The notes: a model not told the origin generated them from the sequence alone. A DNA stretch of 64,000 bases from Jeotgalibacillus proteolyticus (GCF_002926065.1 NZ_PREZ01000004.1:248001-312000), one strand, 5' to 3'; shown: positions 17,094 through 26,968, counted from the stretch's first letter. Numbers and translations are program-made.

Positions 17094-17344
17094 TCACACC
17101 ACTCCTGACTATTTTTTAGAAGTTATGAAGATAAATTATTTCGTGTACTAGCTTGAGTGTACACCTTTTCATAATATTGGAACAGTTTTGAATACTACTA
17201 ACAAGAAAGCATGCAAGTAGATTTTTGTCGATATATGTATCATTAAACTTGCTGAGAGGTAATTCCGAGTCTTTTTAAACTATTATTCGGCAATGAAAGT
17301 AGATAAAAAGTTTGAGTGGAATTTTCATGAATTCATGCACAAAA

Positions 17345-17380
17345 AGGGGACTGAAACAAATTTTTGTCTCAGTCCCTTTT
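17345..17380. terminator. Bidirectional hairpin terminator
   Basis: Stem GGGACTGAAACAAA / TTTGTCTCAGTCCC with T residues on both strands. It serves as a likely terminator for the YesL gene side at a distance or read-through from either strand. It abuts palindromic repeat R4. Confidence 0.6.
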
Positions 17381-17382
17381 CC

Positions 17383-17505
17383 GGTTCACTGCGCTTCAGA
17401 TGGACGCTTTCCGCGGGACGGGGCTTGAGCTAACTTGCTGCGCAAGTGGATCTCAAGCTCCCGTTTTCATCCCGCAGGAGTCGCCATCCTCCACTCCGCT
17501 CACCT
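17383..17505 (+). repeat. Intergenic palindromic repeat, copy R4 (GGTTCAC-ended type)
   Basis: A 123-bp copy with arms AGATGG/CCATCC, GCTTGAG/CTCAAGC and apical ACTTGC/GCAAGT. It is the main content of the 535-bp gene-free stretch 17094-17629, together with the hairpin directly before it. Confidence 0.85.
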
Positions 17506-17629
17506 CTTTTTTCTTAAACGAGTACTAAATTAAAATGTAGACTTCTTTCTTTTTCGTAACATTTTGTAATTCAATTCCTGCCTAAAGCATTCCACCACTC
17601 ATTACTTCCTTTTAGAAGAGACACTATTT

Positions 17630-18259
17630 TTACTGTCCAGCAACCGCACGTCTGTTCACCACCCGCTGAAAGCCGTACATGCCGCTTGCCATCAGACAGA
17701 CGGCGATTGAAACTGCACCGAAAAAGGGAGCTAGTGTTGGAATAATGATATACACCACTGCGAATGCCCCTGTACTTACCATCATAAAAAAGGTACAGAA
17801 TGGCTGAGCGAAGGCAATTAAAAAAGCGTGGTGAAGCAGCCTTCCAACCGGCAGCTCAAAATGAACGTAAACAGGAAAGATATAGAGCAGGATAAGCATA
17901 AAAAGGAGAAGCAGCACAATGAATGGAATAAGCAACAGCATCTGCATCTCCCCTTGTACGGAAAAGACAAACCGGAAATCAAGATAAAGAAGCAGACTGC
18001 CCAGATAAATAAGCACGCCAAGCTTGTTTGACTTTAGCCACTCCGATTTATAAGTCCGCCAAAACAGGGCGTAAACAGGCACTCCTTCTCTTTTCATCAG
18101 CCACTGTCTGATCACTGTAAACAGCGCAACCGTTGCTGGCATAATCCCAAGAAAGACAGCTCCTAAAAGCGTGAAGCCAATCCATAGGATATTTACAAAT
18201 GCGAGCCTCATGATCCATTCACAAACACGATAAAATCCTCCGATTACGCCCTCCTGCAT
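17630..18259 (-). CDS. YesL family (DUF624) membrane protein
   Basis: A 209-residue protein with five or six predicted membrane helices and the N-terminal pattern GFYRVCEWIMRLAFVN typical of DUF624. YesL-type genes nearly always accompany sugar ABC transporters with YesM/YesN regulators, as here, but their role is unknown. It is the last gene of the block and 21 bp from the xylosidase gene. AGAAGGTGAG precedes the ATG. Confidence 0.82.
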   Translation of the reverse strand: MQEGVIGGFYRVCEWIMRLAFVNILWIGFTLLGAVFLGIMPATVALFTVIRQWLMKREGVPVYALFWRTYKSEWLKSNKLGVLIYLGSLLLYLDFRFVFSVQGEMQMLLLIPFIVLLLLFMLILLYIFPVYVHFELPVGRLLHHAFLIAFAQPFCTFFMMVSTGAFAVVYIIIPTLAPFFGAVSIAVCLMASGMYGFQRVVNRRAVAGQ

Positions 18260-18280
18260 CTTCTCACCTTCTGTTATTGT

Positions 18281-20401
18281 TTATTTTGCTTCTTCAAGCC
18301 ATAGAATGCTGGTAACGCCGCGCGGATAATATTTACTGCCGGCAATTTCTCCTCCAATAATCTGATCACTCCAGCTCCAAACCGATAATGTCGGATGGGT
18401 CAGCCATTTGACATGAGCAGCATCTGCCTCTGCTCCTGCTTCATCCCATTCTTCCTGTAAAATCTCTCTTGCGATAAACTGGCAGAGATAAATTTTACTC
18501 AGCCATGAATTATTGCTTGTTGAGGAAATTTTCCATCCGCCGTCTTCAAACAAACAGTCTTCTTTCGTTAGTACCGTTTTAAAATGATGCTTAAGCGCCT
18601 GGATATATTCACCGAATCTACCTTCCGGGTCCAGCGCTTCCTTGCAATTTGTGTAATAAGGGAAAATTAATCCTTCAATTGCCGGGATGATTCTAGAATC
18701 ATTTCCTTCCCCCATGACAGCGGGAATATAGCCTTCTGCCGTTACATGACCAACAATGGTCGCAGCACATTTCACTGCCTGAGCTCCGGCTTCCTCTGCA
18801 AGGTTTGAGCGATCATTTTCGTTAAACAGTTTTTCTAAAGCGAGATAACTTGCCCAGCTTTTCCCTGCCAAATACAAATTATTTCTTGCCTGGCCTAATG
18901 ACACATCCAGGCTGTCATAGGTGGTGATTTCTGCTCCGCCCATTGCACGGGTTGAATCAAGGGCCATAACCCCGTTTCGTTTATCCCGCTCTGGATGATC
19001 CCGGTTTAACATACTCTGAAAACATTGTTCGAAAATAGGAAGGTTTTCATCAAGCCAGGCTTGATCCCCGGTTTGCTCAACATAGACGGCTGCACATAAC
19101 ACCCAATTCACAAGCTGCTCATGGGTCATATGAGAAAAACAGCCATCTAAGCCGTAGAGCTCATAAGAGGAGTATCCCGGTCTTGAGAAGGTATTGGCAA
19201 CACCCATATCATGTGTGAAGCTGAGGCCGCCCGGATACACTTTCTCTTCACCCGGAAAGCGAACCTCATCCTCATAGCTGTAGCGGCTCACAAATAAATC
19301 AAGTTCATTTTTTACCGTCCACGGATTCATTTTCAATTCAAAAAAGAGCTGATCGACGGTTAGATCAAATGTATTCATCATCCGGTATTCGCCTTCATTG
19401 ACAACCCACAAAGGCTTTCCGTCCTGCTCAAGCAGCTGAGTACAGCCGTAATAGCTTCGGATCGAATGAGCCATCATAAAGCGTTGATCCTCTGATAAAT
19501 GCTCCGCTTCGTCAACGAGCCTGTTTGCTATCTCTGCCCCTTCAATCCAATCCTCAGCATGATCAAGCGAATACTGAACGACTTCTTCTATGTTTGAAAA
19601 CAGTCTTGTGTACCAGTAGCTTGTATCCATCCCTGCAGTTACAAGGCCTCCACGGTAAAAGCTCAGCGTGAAGGTAAAAGTCTTTTTCTCACCTGCCGGC
19701 ACATCCATAATTAAGGCACCAACCGGTCCTAAGCCAAATGCCCAGTTTTCTTCAAACGGCGTCGTTAAAATGTTTTCGAGGCTGAAATGCATGGCAGAGC
19801 GTACGCCTGAATCCTTCGATGCAAGAGCTGTAAAACGTCCCTGTCCGACCCCGGCAATTCCATCACATGTGTCATCAAGCCTCCGTACTGAAGTATAAGG
19901 ATCGGTTCCCTGATAGCCGAAAAAAGCACGTCTTGATTTTGTTCCTGTCTCATTATCAACCGTCAGCTGTGCGATGACGCTAGGGGCGATGACGCTTTTC
20001 ATTTCTTCATCAGTTGCATGATCAGGTGAAGGCACGGATTCTGCTTTCGTAAAAATCGTAAATTCTAGGTCCCCTGCTTTCCACGTATCAGTTCCCAAAC
20101 GAAAATCTCTTTTTACATTCTCTCTTGCAAAAGGAAAAATGATTTTAGGTTTATCTTGATCGGGATCCGGATTTTCAATATCATACCGCTTGCTTTCTTC
20201 ATCGTCCCCCGCATCAAAGAAAGGAAAAGCTTCATATGTCCCTTCTTTATTAAGGGTTTCAGTTCCAATATAAATATTTTGTCTTGGCGACCGGCCAAGC
20301 TCGATGTCAAATCCTCCCCCGCTGCCTCCAAAGCCAAGCGTAAAGCTTGAAAAGGCCCCAATTGGAGAATGGTGGGCATTAAAAAATTCATTTTTGCTCA
20401 A
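18281..20401 (-). CDS. GH52 beta-xylosidase
   Basis: The 706-residue product matches the GH52 family along its length: FFNAHHSPIGAF at the N-terminus, KRYDIENPDP, TDTWKAGDL, and the catalytic regions VNEGEYRMMNT (nucleophile Glu near 336) and TTYDSLD (acid/base Asp near 496), which line up with Glu335 and Asp495 known in the Geobacillus enzyme. It removes xylose from xylo-oligosaccharides with retention. There is no signal peptide, so it works in the cytoplasm on imported oligomers, which fits the ABC transporter genes upstream. The start is TTG at 20401 with AAAGGATG upstream. Confidence 0.93.
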   Translation of the reverse strand: MSKNEFFNAHHSPIGAFSSFTLGFGGSGGGFDIELGRSPRQNIYIGTETLNKEGTYEAFPFFDAGDDEESKRYDIENPDPDQDKPKIIFPFARENVKRDFRLGTDTWKAGDLEFTIFTKAESVPSPDHATDEEMKSVIAPSVIAQLTVDNETGTKSRRAFFGYQGTDPYTSVRRLDDTCDGIAGVGQGRFTALASKDSGVRSAMHFSLENILTTPFEENWAFGLGPVGALIMDVPAGEKKTFTFTLSFYRGGLVTAGMDTSYWYTRLFSNIEEVVQYSLDHAEDWIEGAEIANRLVDEAEHLSEDQRFMMAHSIRSYYGCTQLLEQDGKPLWVVNEGEYRMMNTFDLTVDQLFFELKMNPWTVKNELDLFVSRYSYEDEVRFPGEEKVYPGGLSFTHDMGVANTFSRPGYSSYELYGLDGCFSHMTHEQLVNWVLCAAVYVEQTGDQAWLDENLPIFEQCFQSMLNRDHPERDKRNGVMALDSTRAMGGAEITTYDSLDVSLGQARNNLYLAGKSWASYLALEKLFNENDRSNLAEEAGAQAVKCAATIVGHVTAEGYIPAVMGEGNDSRIIPAIEGLIFPYYTNCKEALDPEGRFGEYIQALKHHFKTVLTKEDCLFEDGGWKISSTSNNSWLSKIYLCQFIAREILQEEWDEAGAEADAAHVKWLTHPTLSVWSWSDQIIGGEIAGSKYYPRGVTSILWLEEAK

Positions 20402-20425
20402 AGTCCGTCATCCTTTCGCTGCAAG

Positions 20426-21355
20426 TTATCCTTTTACTGAACCAGCTGATATCCCTTCAACAATCCGGTTGCTTAAAAACAGAAAAGCAAGCAGGATCGG
20501 GATAATGCTGATCATTAACGTGGCGCCAATCGCTCCCCAGTCAGTCATGTACTGTCCGATGAAGTTCTGGATTCCCACCGTTAGGGTTTTAAAATTATCC
20601 GAGCTAATAAAGGTGTTTACAAAAACAAATTCATTCCAGTTATAAATCATATTGATAATCGCTGCAGTCGCCATGACAGGAGCCGTCATCGGAAGCGTCA
20701 CCTGGAAGAAAATCCGGTGAATGGATGCGCCGTCCATAATCGCCGCTTCCTCCACTTCACGTGGCAGCACCTGATAAAAACCAAACAGGATCATAATCGT
20801 GATTGGAAGGTTAAACGCTGTGTAGGTCAAAATGAGTGACAGCGGATGGTCAATCAGACCAAGAGATGAAAAAGTGCTGAACAGCGGAATTAAGGTGGAA
20901 TGAATCGGAATCATTAACCCAACCATAAATAATCCTAAAACGAGGCTGCTCAATCTCCACTTCATCCGAGTAATCGCAAATGTCACCATGCTTGCAAGGA
21001 TGACCGTTAAAATAACGGATGAGGCCGTGTATAAAACACTGTTTAAAAAGTATTGGCTGATATTTCCCTCTGTCCACACATTCACGTAATTTTCCCATTT
21101 CGGATTAGTTGGAATGGCAAAAGGCGAAAGCTCAAATACCTCCTGATTATTTTTCAGTGAAAACAGAAACAGCCAGACGAGCGGAAAAATCTGAAACACG
21201 GCGACAACACCTAATAGGAGATAAATCAATGCAAGACCGATTTTGTAGCCAAAGCCGTTTGAGCTCCGTACTTCGTTTTTCCTTACCTGTTTTTTCTTTA
21301 CTGGCTGGGTTGGGGGTGCTGCAGGCTCATGATTTTCCACAATTTCTTTTCTCAT
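20426..21355 (-). CDS. Sugar ABC transporter permease (MalG type)
   Basis: A 309-residue inner membrane permease of the CUT1 family with six helices after a basic cytoplasmic N-terminus of about 35 residues. The EAA loop is visible as EEAAIMDGASIHRIFFQVTLP. It pairs with the MalF-type permease encoded directly upstream (13 bp gap). Given the adjacent GH52 enzyme, the cargo is probably xylo-oligosaccharide. Confidence 0.92.
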   Translation of the reverse strand: MRKEIVENHEPAAPPTQPVKKKQVRKNEVRSSNGFGYKIGLALIYLLLGVVAVFQIFPLVWLFLFSLKNNQEVFELSPFAIPTNPKWENYVNVWTEGNISQYFLNSVLYTASSVILTVILASMVTFAITRMKWRLSSLVLGLFMVGLMIPIHSTLIPLFSTFSSLGLIDHPLSLILTYTAFNLPITIMILFGFYQVLPREVEEAAIMDGASIHRIFFQVTLPMTAPVMATAAIINMIYNWNEFVFVNTFISSDNFKTLTVGIQNFIGQYMTDWGAIGATLMISIIPILLAFLFLSNRIVEGISAGSVKG

Positions 21356-21368
21356 TCTTAGAGCCTCC

Positions 21369-22247
21369 TTAATATTGAATTTCTTCTTTTACTGCTGTTG
21401 CTTTACGGATGATCCATGTGATAACCAGACAAATAACTAATAAAAAGAATCCGATCGCACTTGCATAACCAAAGTCAAAGCCGCGGAAAGCATGACCGTA
21501 CATATAGGAAGCCATTACTTCACTGGCACCATTCGGTCCGCCGTTTGTCATAATATAAATTAAATCAAAGTATTTTAATGAACCGACAACCGCCAGTACG
21601 ATCGTTACTTTAATAACGTTCATAATGAGCGGAATCTTAATTTTCCAGGCAATGTCCCATGCTGTCGCCCCGTCAATCCGCGCAGCCTCTATAAGTGATT
21701 CCGGGATGTTTTTTAATGCAGCATAGTAAATCAAAATATAAAATCCTGCATACTGCCAGATAATCGGAATAAAAATCGCAAAAAGGGCCAGGTTGGGATC
21801 AGCCAGCCACATCGGCGGCTCTTCAATGCCAATTGACATCAGCATGCTGTTTAGAATCCCGTTTGTCGGATGATAGATTTTCATCCAAAGCTGGGCGATT
21901 GCAACAGAGGCGAGAAGCATTGGAATTAAATAAATCTTTCGTAAAATGTCCGCTCCTTTAATTTTCCCGGCCAGCACAACAGAGATCATAAGGTAGCCGA
22001 CTAAGCTTAATACCGAAAAGAGCGCCAGTAAAAATGAGTGGTAGGCACTGCTCCAAAACAATGAATCCTGAACCAGGCGCGAGTAATTGGTAAGTCCAAT
22101 AAATTCTTTGCTTCCCATCCCGTTCCACTTCATCAGCCCGAAATAGCCGGTTTGAACAATTGGAATATAAATTAACGCGAGGAGAAGAAACAGGGCAGGA
22201 AAAATGTAAAGCATGATGACGCCTTTGTTAGACATCGCCTTGTCCAT
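21369..22247 (-). CDS. Sugar ABC transporter permease (MalF type)
   Basis: A 292-residue CUT1 permease with six membrane helices and an EAA loop (EAARIDGATAWDIAWKIKIPL). Start at the ATG at 22247 is preferred because AAAGGA lies nine bases upstream; an extension to 22307 would run through the hairpin between this gene and the binding-protein gene. No ATPase gene is nearby, so a shared MsmX-like ATPase elsewhere is expected. Confidence 0.92.
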   Translation of the reverse strand: MDKAMSNKGVIMLYIFPALFLLLALIYIPIVQTGYFGLMKWNGMGSKEFIGLTNYSRLVQDSLFWSSAYHSFLLALFSVLSLVGYLMISVVLAGKIKGADILRKIYLIPMLLASVAIAQLWMKIYHPTNGILNSMLMSIGIEEPPMWLADPNLALFAIFIPIIWQYAGFYILIYYAALKNIPESLIEAARIDGATAWDIAWKIKIPLIMNVIKVTIVLAVVGSLKYFDLIYIMTNGGPNGASEVMASYMYGHAFRGFDFGYASAIGFFLLVICLVITWIIRKATAVKEEIQY

Positions 22248-22298
22248 ATCGGTCAATCCTTTCTTTAGGTACAAACTTTGATCAAAAATTTCATAAAG

Positions 22299-22332
22299 AA
22301 AAGACATATCAAAACAGGCAGATATGTCTTTT
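22299..22332 (-). terminator. Intercistronic hairpin between binding-protein and permease genes
   Basis: A perfect 12-bp stem AAAAGACATATC / GATATGTCTTTT with a 10-nt loop. Such hairpins after binding-protein genes commonly cause partial termination or protect the upstream mRNA, giving excess binding protein over permeases. Confidence 0.8.
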
Positions 22333-22346
22333 CCGTTTTCCTTTGC

Positions 22347-23654
22347 CTATTCTCTCGAAAGTGCATCCTCATGCTGTTTGGCAAAATCTTCAGGTGTTAC
22401 TTCCTTGCCGAACAAAGATTGAATCAGATTCAAGTGAGTTTCAGCAACGGTTGCACTCATCTGAACATCTGCAAAAAGAGTCAGATTGCTGGCGTTATTC
22501 AGTTCGTTAAGGATATCGATATACATGTCAGGTAGATCTACAGATGCTGTGTCCACTTTTGTTGCTGGAATGACACCAGCTTCTGTAACTGCACGCTCGC
22601 CCCATTTTTCTACAAAGAATTTAACAAATGCTTTAGATTCTTCTTGTACATCAGAGTTTTCAGCCACAAACAATCCAACTCCCGGTCCGCCTACAAAGCT
22701 GTCAACGTCCCCTTTCCCGCCTTCTACAGTTGGGAATTTAAAGAATCCGATGCTGTCGCGGAACTCCTGAGGAACATCTTCATTTGTCGTGTAGTTAGGC
22801 AGCTCCCACGTACCCATCATGTACATGGCTGCTTTACCGTTCATAAATTCAGATTTCCCTTCGTCATTTGACAGTCCATTGAAACCGCGGTTAAACGCAT
22901 TGTTATCGACAAGCTTTTGAATTTCTTCTGCAGCACTTACTAGAGCAGGATCTTCAAATGTACCTTCTCGGTTAATTGCGCTTGTTAACACTTCAGGTCC
23001 GCCAAAACGGTCTGCAAAATACATATACCAAAGAGATCCTGTCCAGCGATCCTTGTTTCCTAGTGCAATTGGTGCAACACCATTATCAGTAAGCGTTTTC
23101 ACGATTTCCTGAAATTCTTCATATGTTTCAGGAACTTCAAGACCGTATTCTTCAAAGATGGCTTTATTGTAATAAACAGGTGCAATATTCAGCTCAAGCG
23201 GCAAACCGTACGTCTGGTCGTTGATTGCATACGCTTCAGTTGTGCCGGCTACAAAGGAATCTTGCAATCCGTCATTTAACACTTCATCAAGCGGTGCAAA
23301 CAGTTCTCCTTCAACAAATGGCTGAAGGTAGCCAGCTGCCCATGTAACTCCTACGTCAGGCAGGTCATTGGATGAAGAAAGCACCTTAATTTTATTTTTA
23401 TATTGCTCATTTTCAAGCACTTCTGTTTCAACTTTGATGCCTGGGTTTTCTTCTTCAAATTCTGCGATAATATCTGAAGTAATAAGATTATGCTGCTTTG
23501 CACTTCCCGTTGGCCATAAGTGCATGAACTTTATCGTTTTTTCCCCGTTACTTCCTGAATCCCCGGTCGCTTCGTTTGACGATGAACATCCAGCCATCAC
23601 AACCATGAAGACCGCAAGCATTGCAACAAGTAATGTATGCGCTTTCTTTCCCAT
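22347..23654 (-). CDS. Sugar-binding lipoprotein of ABC transporter
   Basis: A 435-residue family 1 extracellular solute-binding protein. It has a basic N-terminus, a hydrophobic segment and lipobox VMAGC, then a typical two-lobed binding fold with FMHLWPTGSAKQHN and GKAAMYMMGTWELPN. The start at 23654 has AAAGGGGG at ten bases; the longer ORF to 23747 reads through the promoter region. It should capture xylo-oligosaccharide for the two permeases downstream. Confidence 0.9.
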   Translation of the reverse strand: MGKKAHTLLVAMLAVFMVVMAGCSSSNEATGDSGSNGEKTIKFMHLWPTGSAKQHNLITSDIIAEFEEENPGIKVETEVLENEQYKNKIKVLSSSNDLPDVGVTWAAGYLQPFVEGELFAPLDEVLNDGLQDSFVAGTTEAYAINDQTYGLPLELNIAPVYYNKAIFEEYGLEVPETYEEFQEIVKTLTDNGVAPIALGNKDRWTGSLWYMYFADRFGGPEVLTSAINREGTFEDPALVSAAEEIQKLVDNNAFNRGFNGLSNDEGKSEFMNGKAAMYMMGTWELPNYTTNEDVPQEFRDSIGFFKFPTVEGGKGDVDSFVGGPGVGLFVAENSDVQEESKAFVKFFVEKWGERAVTEAGVIPATKVDTASVDLPDMYIDILNELNNASNLTLFADVQMSATVAETHLNLIQSLFGKEVTPEDFAKQHEDALSRE

Positions 23655-23769
23655 CTTTGTGTTTCCCCCTTTGTTTAGTAGAACTGCTTTAAGTTTAGCA
23701 CCGTGCAATTCTTCCCGTAAGGTCACGGTGATTGGGGAAAATTCCACTTTCTTTAGATCGAATTTTCTG

Positions 23770-24543
23770 TCACCTTAACGACTTGCGGTATGCTCCCGGA
23801 GTCATGCCCTCGTATTCTTTAAAAATCTTATTAAAGTATTTTGCTGTCTGATACCCTGATTCCTCAGCAATCTGTGCGATTGGCAGCCCGGTTGCAGCAA
23901 GAAGCTGCTTGGCATGTTGAAGCCGGATTCTGGTTACATACTCACTGAAGGTTAAACCGGCTTGCTCTTTAAAAAGGACGCTGAAATAGCTTGAATTCAG
24001 GTGCACATGGTCTGCCACTTCCTTTAAGGAAATCTGGCGGTGAATATGATCATCTACATAGCGGTACGCAGTCTTTACAGGGTTTTTCGCCTGCTCCTGC
24101 TCGCGGTTTACCTGCAGCAGCGTCAGGTCAGCTGATTTTTCGATAATACCGGCCCGTTCAATGGATTCTTCCTTCACGAGTGCCTCTTCCACCGCTTCGA
24201 TCAGCTTTGCTTTTGATACTGGCTTAACGAGATAATTCAACACACCAAGTCTTATCGCCTCCTGAGCAAATTCAAACTGGGAATGCCCGGATATCATAAG
24301 CGTTACAGGCTGCTGGCCCGACTCTTTCATTTCTTTCACAAGCTCAAGTCCCGTCATTTCCGGCATGCAAATATCCGTAATTAAAATATGAATTTTTGTT
24401 TTTCCAGAATGTGCAAGCGCCTCCCCAGCTGTTGAGGCTGTTAAAATCTCATAGCGGCCATTTGACCATACTATCAGCGTTTTCCTGAGGCCTCTCCGGG
24501 TTGTTTCTTCATCATCAACGACCATAATGACCTTATTGTTCAT
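23770..24543 (-). CDS. AraC-type response regulator (YesN-like, short)
   Basis: A 257-residue regulator: receiver domain (1-120) with phosphoacceptor Asp57 in LITDICMPE and conserved Lys in VKPVSK, then a two-HTH AraC domain (about 150-257). It lacks the long middle region of many YesN proteins. With the overlapping kinase gene upstream it probably activates the transporter-xylosidase operon that begins 115 bp downstream; target sites are not visible to me. Confidence 0.9.
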   Translation of the reverse strand: MNNKVIMVVDDEETTRRGLRKTLIVWSNGRYEILTASTAGEALAHSGKTKIHILITDICMPEMTGLELVKEMKESGQQPVTLMISGHSQFEFAQEAIRLGVLNYLVKPVSKAKLIEAVEEALVKEESIERAGIIEKSADLTLLQVNREQEQAKNPVKTAYRYVDDHIHRQISLKEVADHVHLNSSYFSVLFKEQAGLTFSEYVTRIRLQHAKQLLAATGLPIAQIAEESGYQTAKYFNKIFKEYEGMTPGAYRKSLR

Positions 24544-26293
24544 AAAACTTCCTCATCCCTGTGAAATAGGGTAATTCAAACGAAACAGATGTCCCTTTTC
24601 CCATCTCACTTTTTATTTCAAGTCCATTATTTTCATGCCCTTCAAAATGAAGCTTCAGCCGCTTATGTACATTCGCCACCGCCACTCCATTTCCTTTGAC
24701 AGAAGAGATCCCTTCTGTCTCCATCGAATTTTGGATCGCGCGCAGCACATGCTTTGGCATACCCGGTCCATCATCCTCTACTGAAAGAATTAAGCTGCTT
24801 GAGCGCATGGATGGCACGACAGTTATCGTTACATGACCTTTACCGGGTTTATTTTCAATCCCATGCATAATGGCATTTTCTACGATCGGCTGTATAATCA
24901 GCTTTGGTATTTTGACAGATTCATAGGATTTCGGCAGCGAAATGTTCCACTCAAGACGTTTTCCTACCCGCATCTTCATCAGCTGCATATACCGCTCCAC
25001 ATGATCAAGCTCTGTTTTCAGTGTAACCCACTCATCCTTTTTCGGTCCGCTGATCGTGTAGCGGAATAACTCGGACATTGCGAGCACATGATCAGCAAGC
25101 TCTTCCTCCTCTTTATCCTCAAGAAGCCAGTACAGGGCATTTAACGTATTAAAGAGAAAGTGGGGATTGATCTGCGCCTGAAGCGCCTTAAGCTCCGCCT
25201 GGTTTCGAATCAGCTCTTTTTCATACACCATCCGGATTAAATAATTCGTATGCTCAACCATTTGATTATAGGAAAGGTTCAATTCATTTATTTCTGCTGT
25301 TGAAGGATCAGCCGTAATCGGATAAAGCTCTCCTTCTCTTGCTTTTTTCATCGTTTTCGTCAGCTTTTGAATAGGATTCGTAATCACGGTTGAAAAAAGA
25401 TAGGAGGAGATCGAAAAGATGACAAGACCTAATGCAGCTGAGATAAATATGATGGTGCCTAAAATGGAGGTTCCAGCAGTTAATGCCTGAACAGGTGTTG
25501 CAATCGCTACCCTCCAGCCCGTAATAGCAGACGTTTCCTGCACAAGAATATAATCCTGTCCATTCATTTGAACCGTCTGGCTATGCTGATTCAGCAGGGG
25601 TAAAATCGGCTCGTCATAATTTGAAGTAATCACCTGATCATTGCTGTCGAGTAAAATTTTATAGTCTTCTGAAGCGTTTCCGTTTGTTCCGTCTGAAAAG
25701 CTAAAATAAGCTGGATCAATCCGGACCACTAAATAGCCTCCGCTTGAAAAGCTCCGATCTACCAGGCTGACTCTGCGAATAGCTAAGAGAGAATCCGGAA
25801 AATCCGGATCATTGCCCACCCATATTTGCCGCCCCTTTGCCCGCTCCGCCTCTTCAACCCATTTCCAGTCAACCCGGTCAAGAAGGCTCGTATCATCGAT
25901 TGGGAAAAGCCGTTCGTTTTGAGCAGAGTACAGCTCAAACGACTGGATGCCGTCAGAATAGGCCTGAAACGTATTGCCAATCGTTAAAAGAGATTGCCTT
26001 TGCTGAAATGTCGCCTCTTCTCCTTCCGCCAGTCTGTATAAAAGCTGCTGGATCGCTGGATTTGTGGCAGCCTGTGTCGTTAACAAATCAATCTGTTTAT
26101 ATAAGGTGTCCATTCTCCCTGACGCCTGGACCGCTGTTTGCTGGAGCTGTATTTCTGCATTATCCTTAATTAGTGTGCCGCCAAAATGATACGTCATAAT
26201 TGCGACAAACGACAGGACGATGGTCATTACCGCTAAAAAAACAACTAGAATCTGATTGCGGAGTGTATTGTATTTTGCAAGATGCGCTTTCAT
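24533..26293 (-). CDS. Sensor histidine kinase (YesM-like)
   Basis: A 586-residue two-component kinase: membrane helix near residues 15-38, an extracellular Cache-type sensor region of about 230 residues, a second helix near 275-300, HAMP domain, a His kinase motif INPHFLFNTLNALYWLLE, and a C-terminal ATPase domain with DDGPGM. Its 3' end overlaps the regulator gene by 11 bp. The likely signal is extracellular xylo-oligosaccharide or the loaded binding protein, by analogy. Confidence 0.92.
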   Translation of the reverse strand: MKAHLAKYNTLRNQILVVFLAVMTIVLSFVAIMTYHFGGTLIKDNAEIQLQQTAVQASGRMDTLYKQIDLLTTQAATNPAIQQLLYRLAEGEEATFQQRQSLLTIGNTFQAYSDGIQSFELYSAQNERLFPIDDTSLLDRVDWKWVEEAERAKGRQIWVGNDPDFPDSLLAIRRVSLVDRSFSSGGYLVVRIDPAYFSFSDGTNGNASEDYKILLDSNDQVITSNYDEPILPLLNQHSQTVQMNGQDYILVQETSAITGWRVAIATPVQALTAGTSILGTIIFISAALGLVIFSISSYLFSTVITNPIQKLTKTMKKAREGELYPITADPSTAEINELNLSYNQMVEHTNYLIRMVYEKELIRNQAELKALQAQINPHFLFNTLNALYWLLEDKEEEELADHVLAMSELFRYTISGPKKDEWVTLKTELDHVERYMQLMKMRVGKRLEWNISLPKSYESVKIPKLIIQPIVENAIMHGIENKPGKGHVTITVVPSMRSSSLILSVEDDGPGMPKHVLRAIQNSMETEGISSVKGNGVAVANVHKRLKLHFEGHENNGLEIKSEMGKGTSVSFELPYFTGMRKFYEQ

Positions 26294-26461
26294 CTACACC
26301 AGTCCCCATAAGGTCTTTTTTTCTAACTTTACCAGATGAGAGATTATTCGAATAGTAGGGAATGTATTTTGATTTTGACCGAAAAAAGAGAGAATTTCTT
26401 AACAATGAAATTACTGTGAGTATCCTTTATACTGAATCTACTAAACTTAAAGGAGAATTCG

Positions 26462-26767
26462 ATGAGTAAAGAGATGGAAGATTTCATCATACAGAATTAC
26501 CAGCGTGAAGAGAAAATGATGATTCTCGTATTCGCCCAGTGGTGCGTGAACCACGACCTGGATCCGAAGGAATTGTATTTAGATGCCTATCCTAACCAGG
26601 CGGAGAACCAGGAATTAAAGGATGCCATCGATTTGACTGTTCCAAAGGATGAAGCAGGTGAGATTCCGGATGATACAGTGATGGGAGTTCTTGCGATGTT
26701 TGAGAATGATGACTTGGCATTTGTGGTGTCTGAGGAAATAGCGAAGCGGAATAAGAAGAAGAAGTAA
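26462..26767 (+). CDS. Conserved-looking small acidic protein, unknown function
   Basis: A 101-residue soluble, acidic protein with no signal peptide or membrane helix. It has a strong AAAGGAG site seven bases before the ATG, a clear terminator, and ends in a KRNKKKK basic tail. The segment QWCVNHDLDPKELYLDAYP has the look of a structured helical domain. I do not recognise the family. It is divergent from the YesM-like kinase gene. Confidence 0.7.
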   Translation: MSKEMEDFIIQNYQREEKMMILVFAQWCVNHDLDPKELYLDAYPNQAENQELKDAIDLTVPKDEAGEIPDDTVMGVLAMFENDDLAFVVSEEIAKRNKKKK

Positions 26768-26772
26768 CATAG

Positions 26773-26810
26773 AAAAGAAGGTGAGACTCAATTGGGTCTC
26801 ACCTTCTTTT
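26773..26810. terminator. Strong bidirectional terminator
   Basis: A perfect 15-bp stem AAAAGAAGGTGAGAC / GTCTCACCTTCTTTT with an 8-nt loop directly after the small acidic protein gene. Confidence 0.9.
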
Positions 26811-26814
26811 ATCC

Positions 26815-26938
26815 GGTTCACTGCGCTTCAGATGGACGCTTTCCGCGTGGCGGGGCTTAAGCTAACTTGCTTGCAGTAAGTAGATCTCAAGCTCCCGCTT
26901 CATCCCGCAGGAGTCGCCATCTTCCGCTTCGTTCACCT
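26815..26938 (+). repeat. Intergenic palindromic repeat, copy R5 (GGTTCAC-ended type)
   Basis: A 124-bp copy with arms AGATGG/CCATCT and GCTTAAG/CTCAAGC. The apical stem is partly decayed (ACTTGCTTGCAGTAAGT), the only copy whose tip is broken. Confidence 0.8.
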
Positions 26939-26968
26939 CACGTTTTTAAATTTTTTTAGTTTCTCTTG

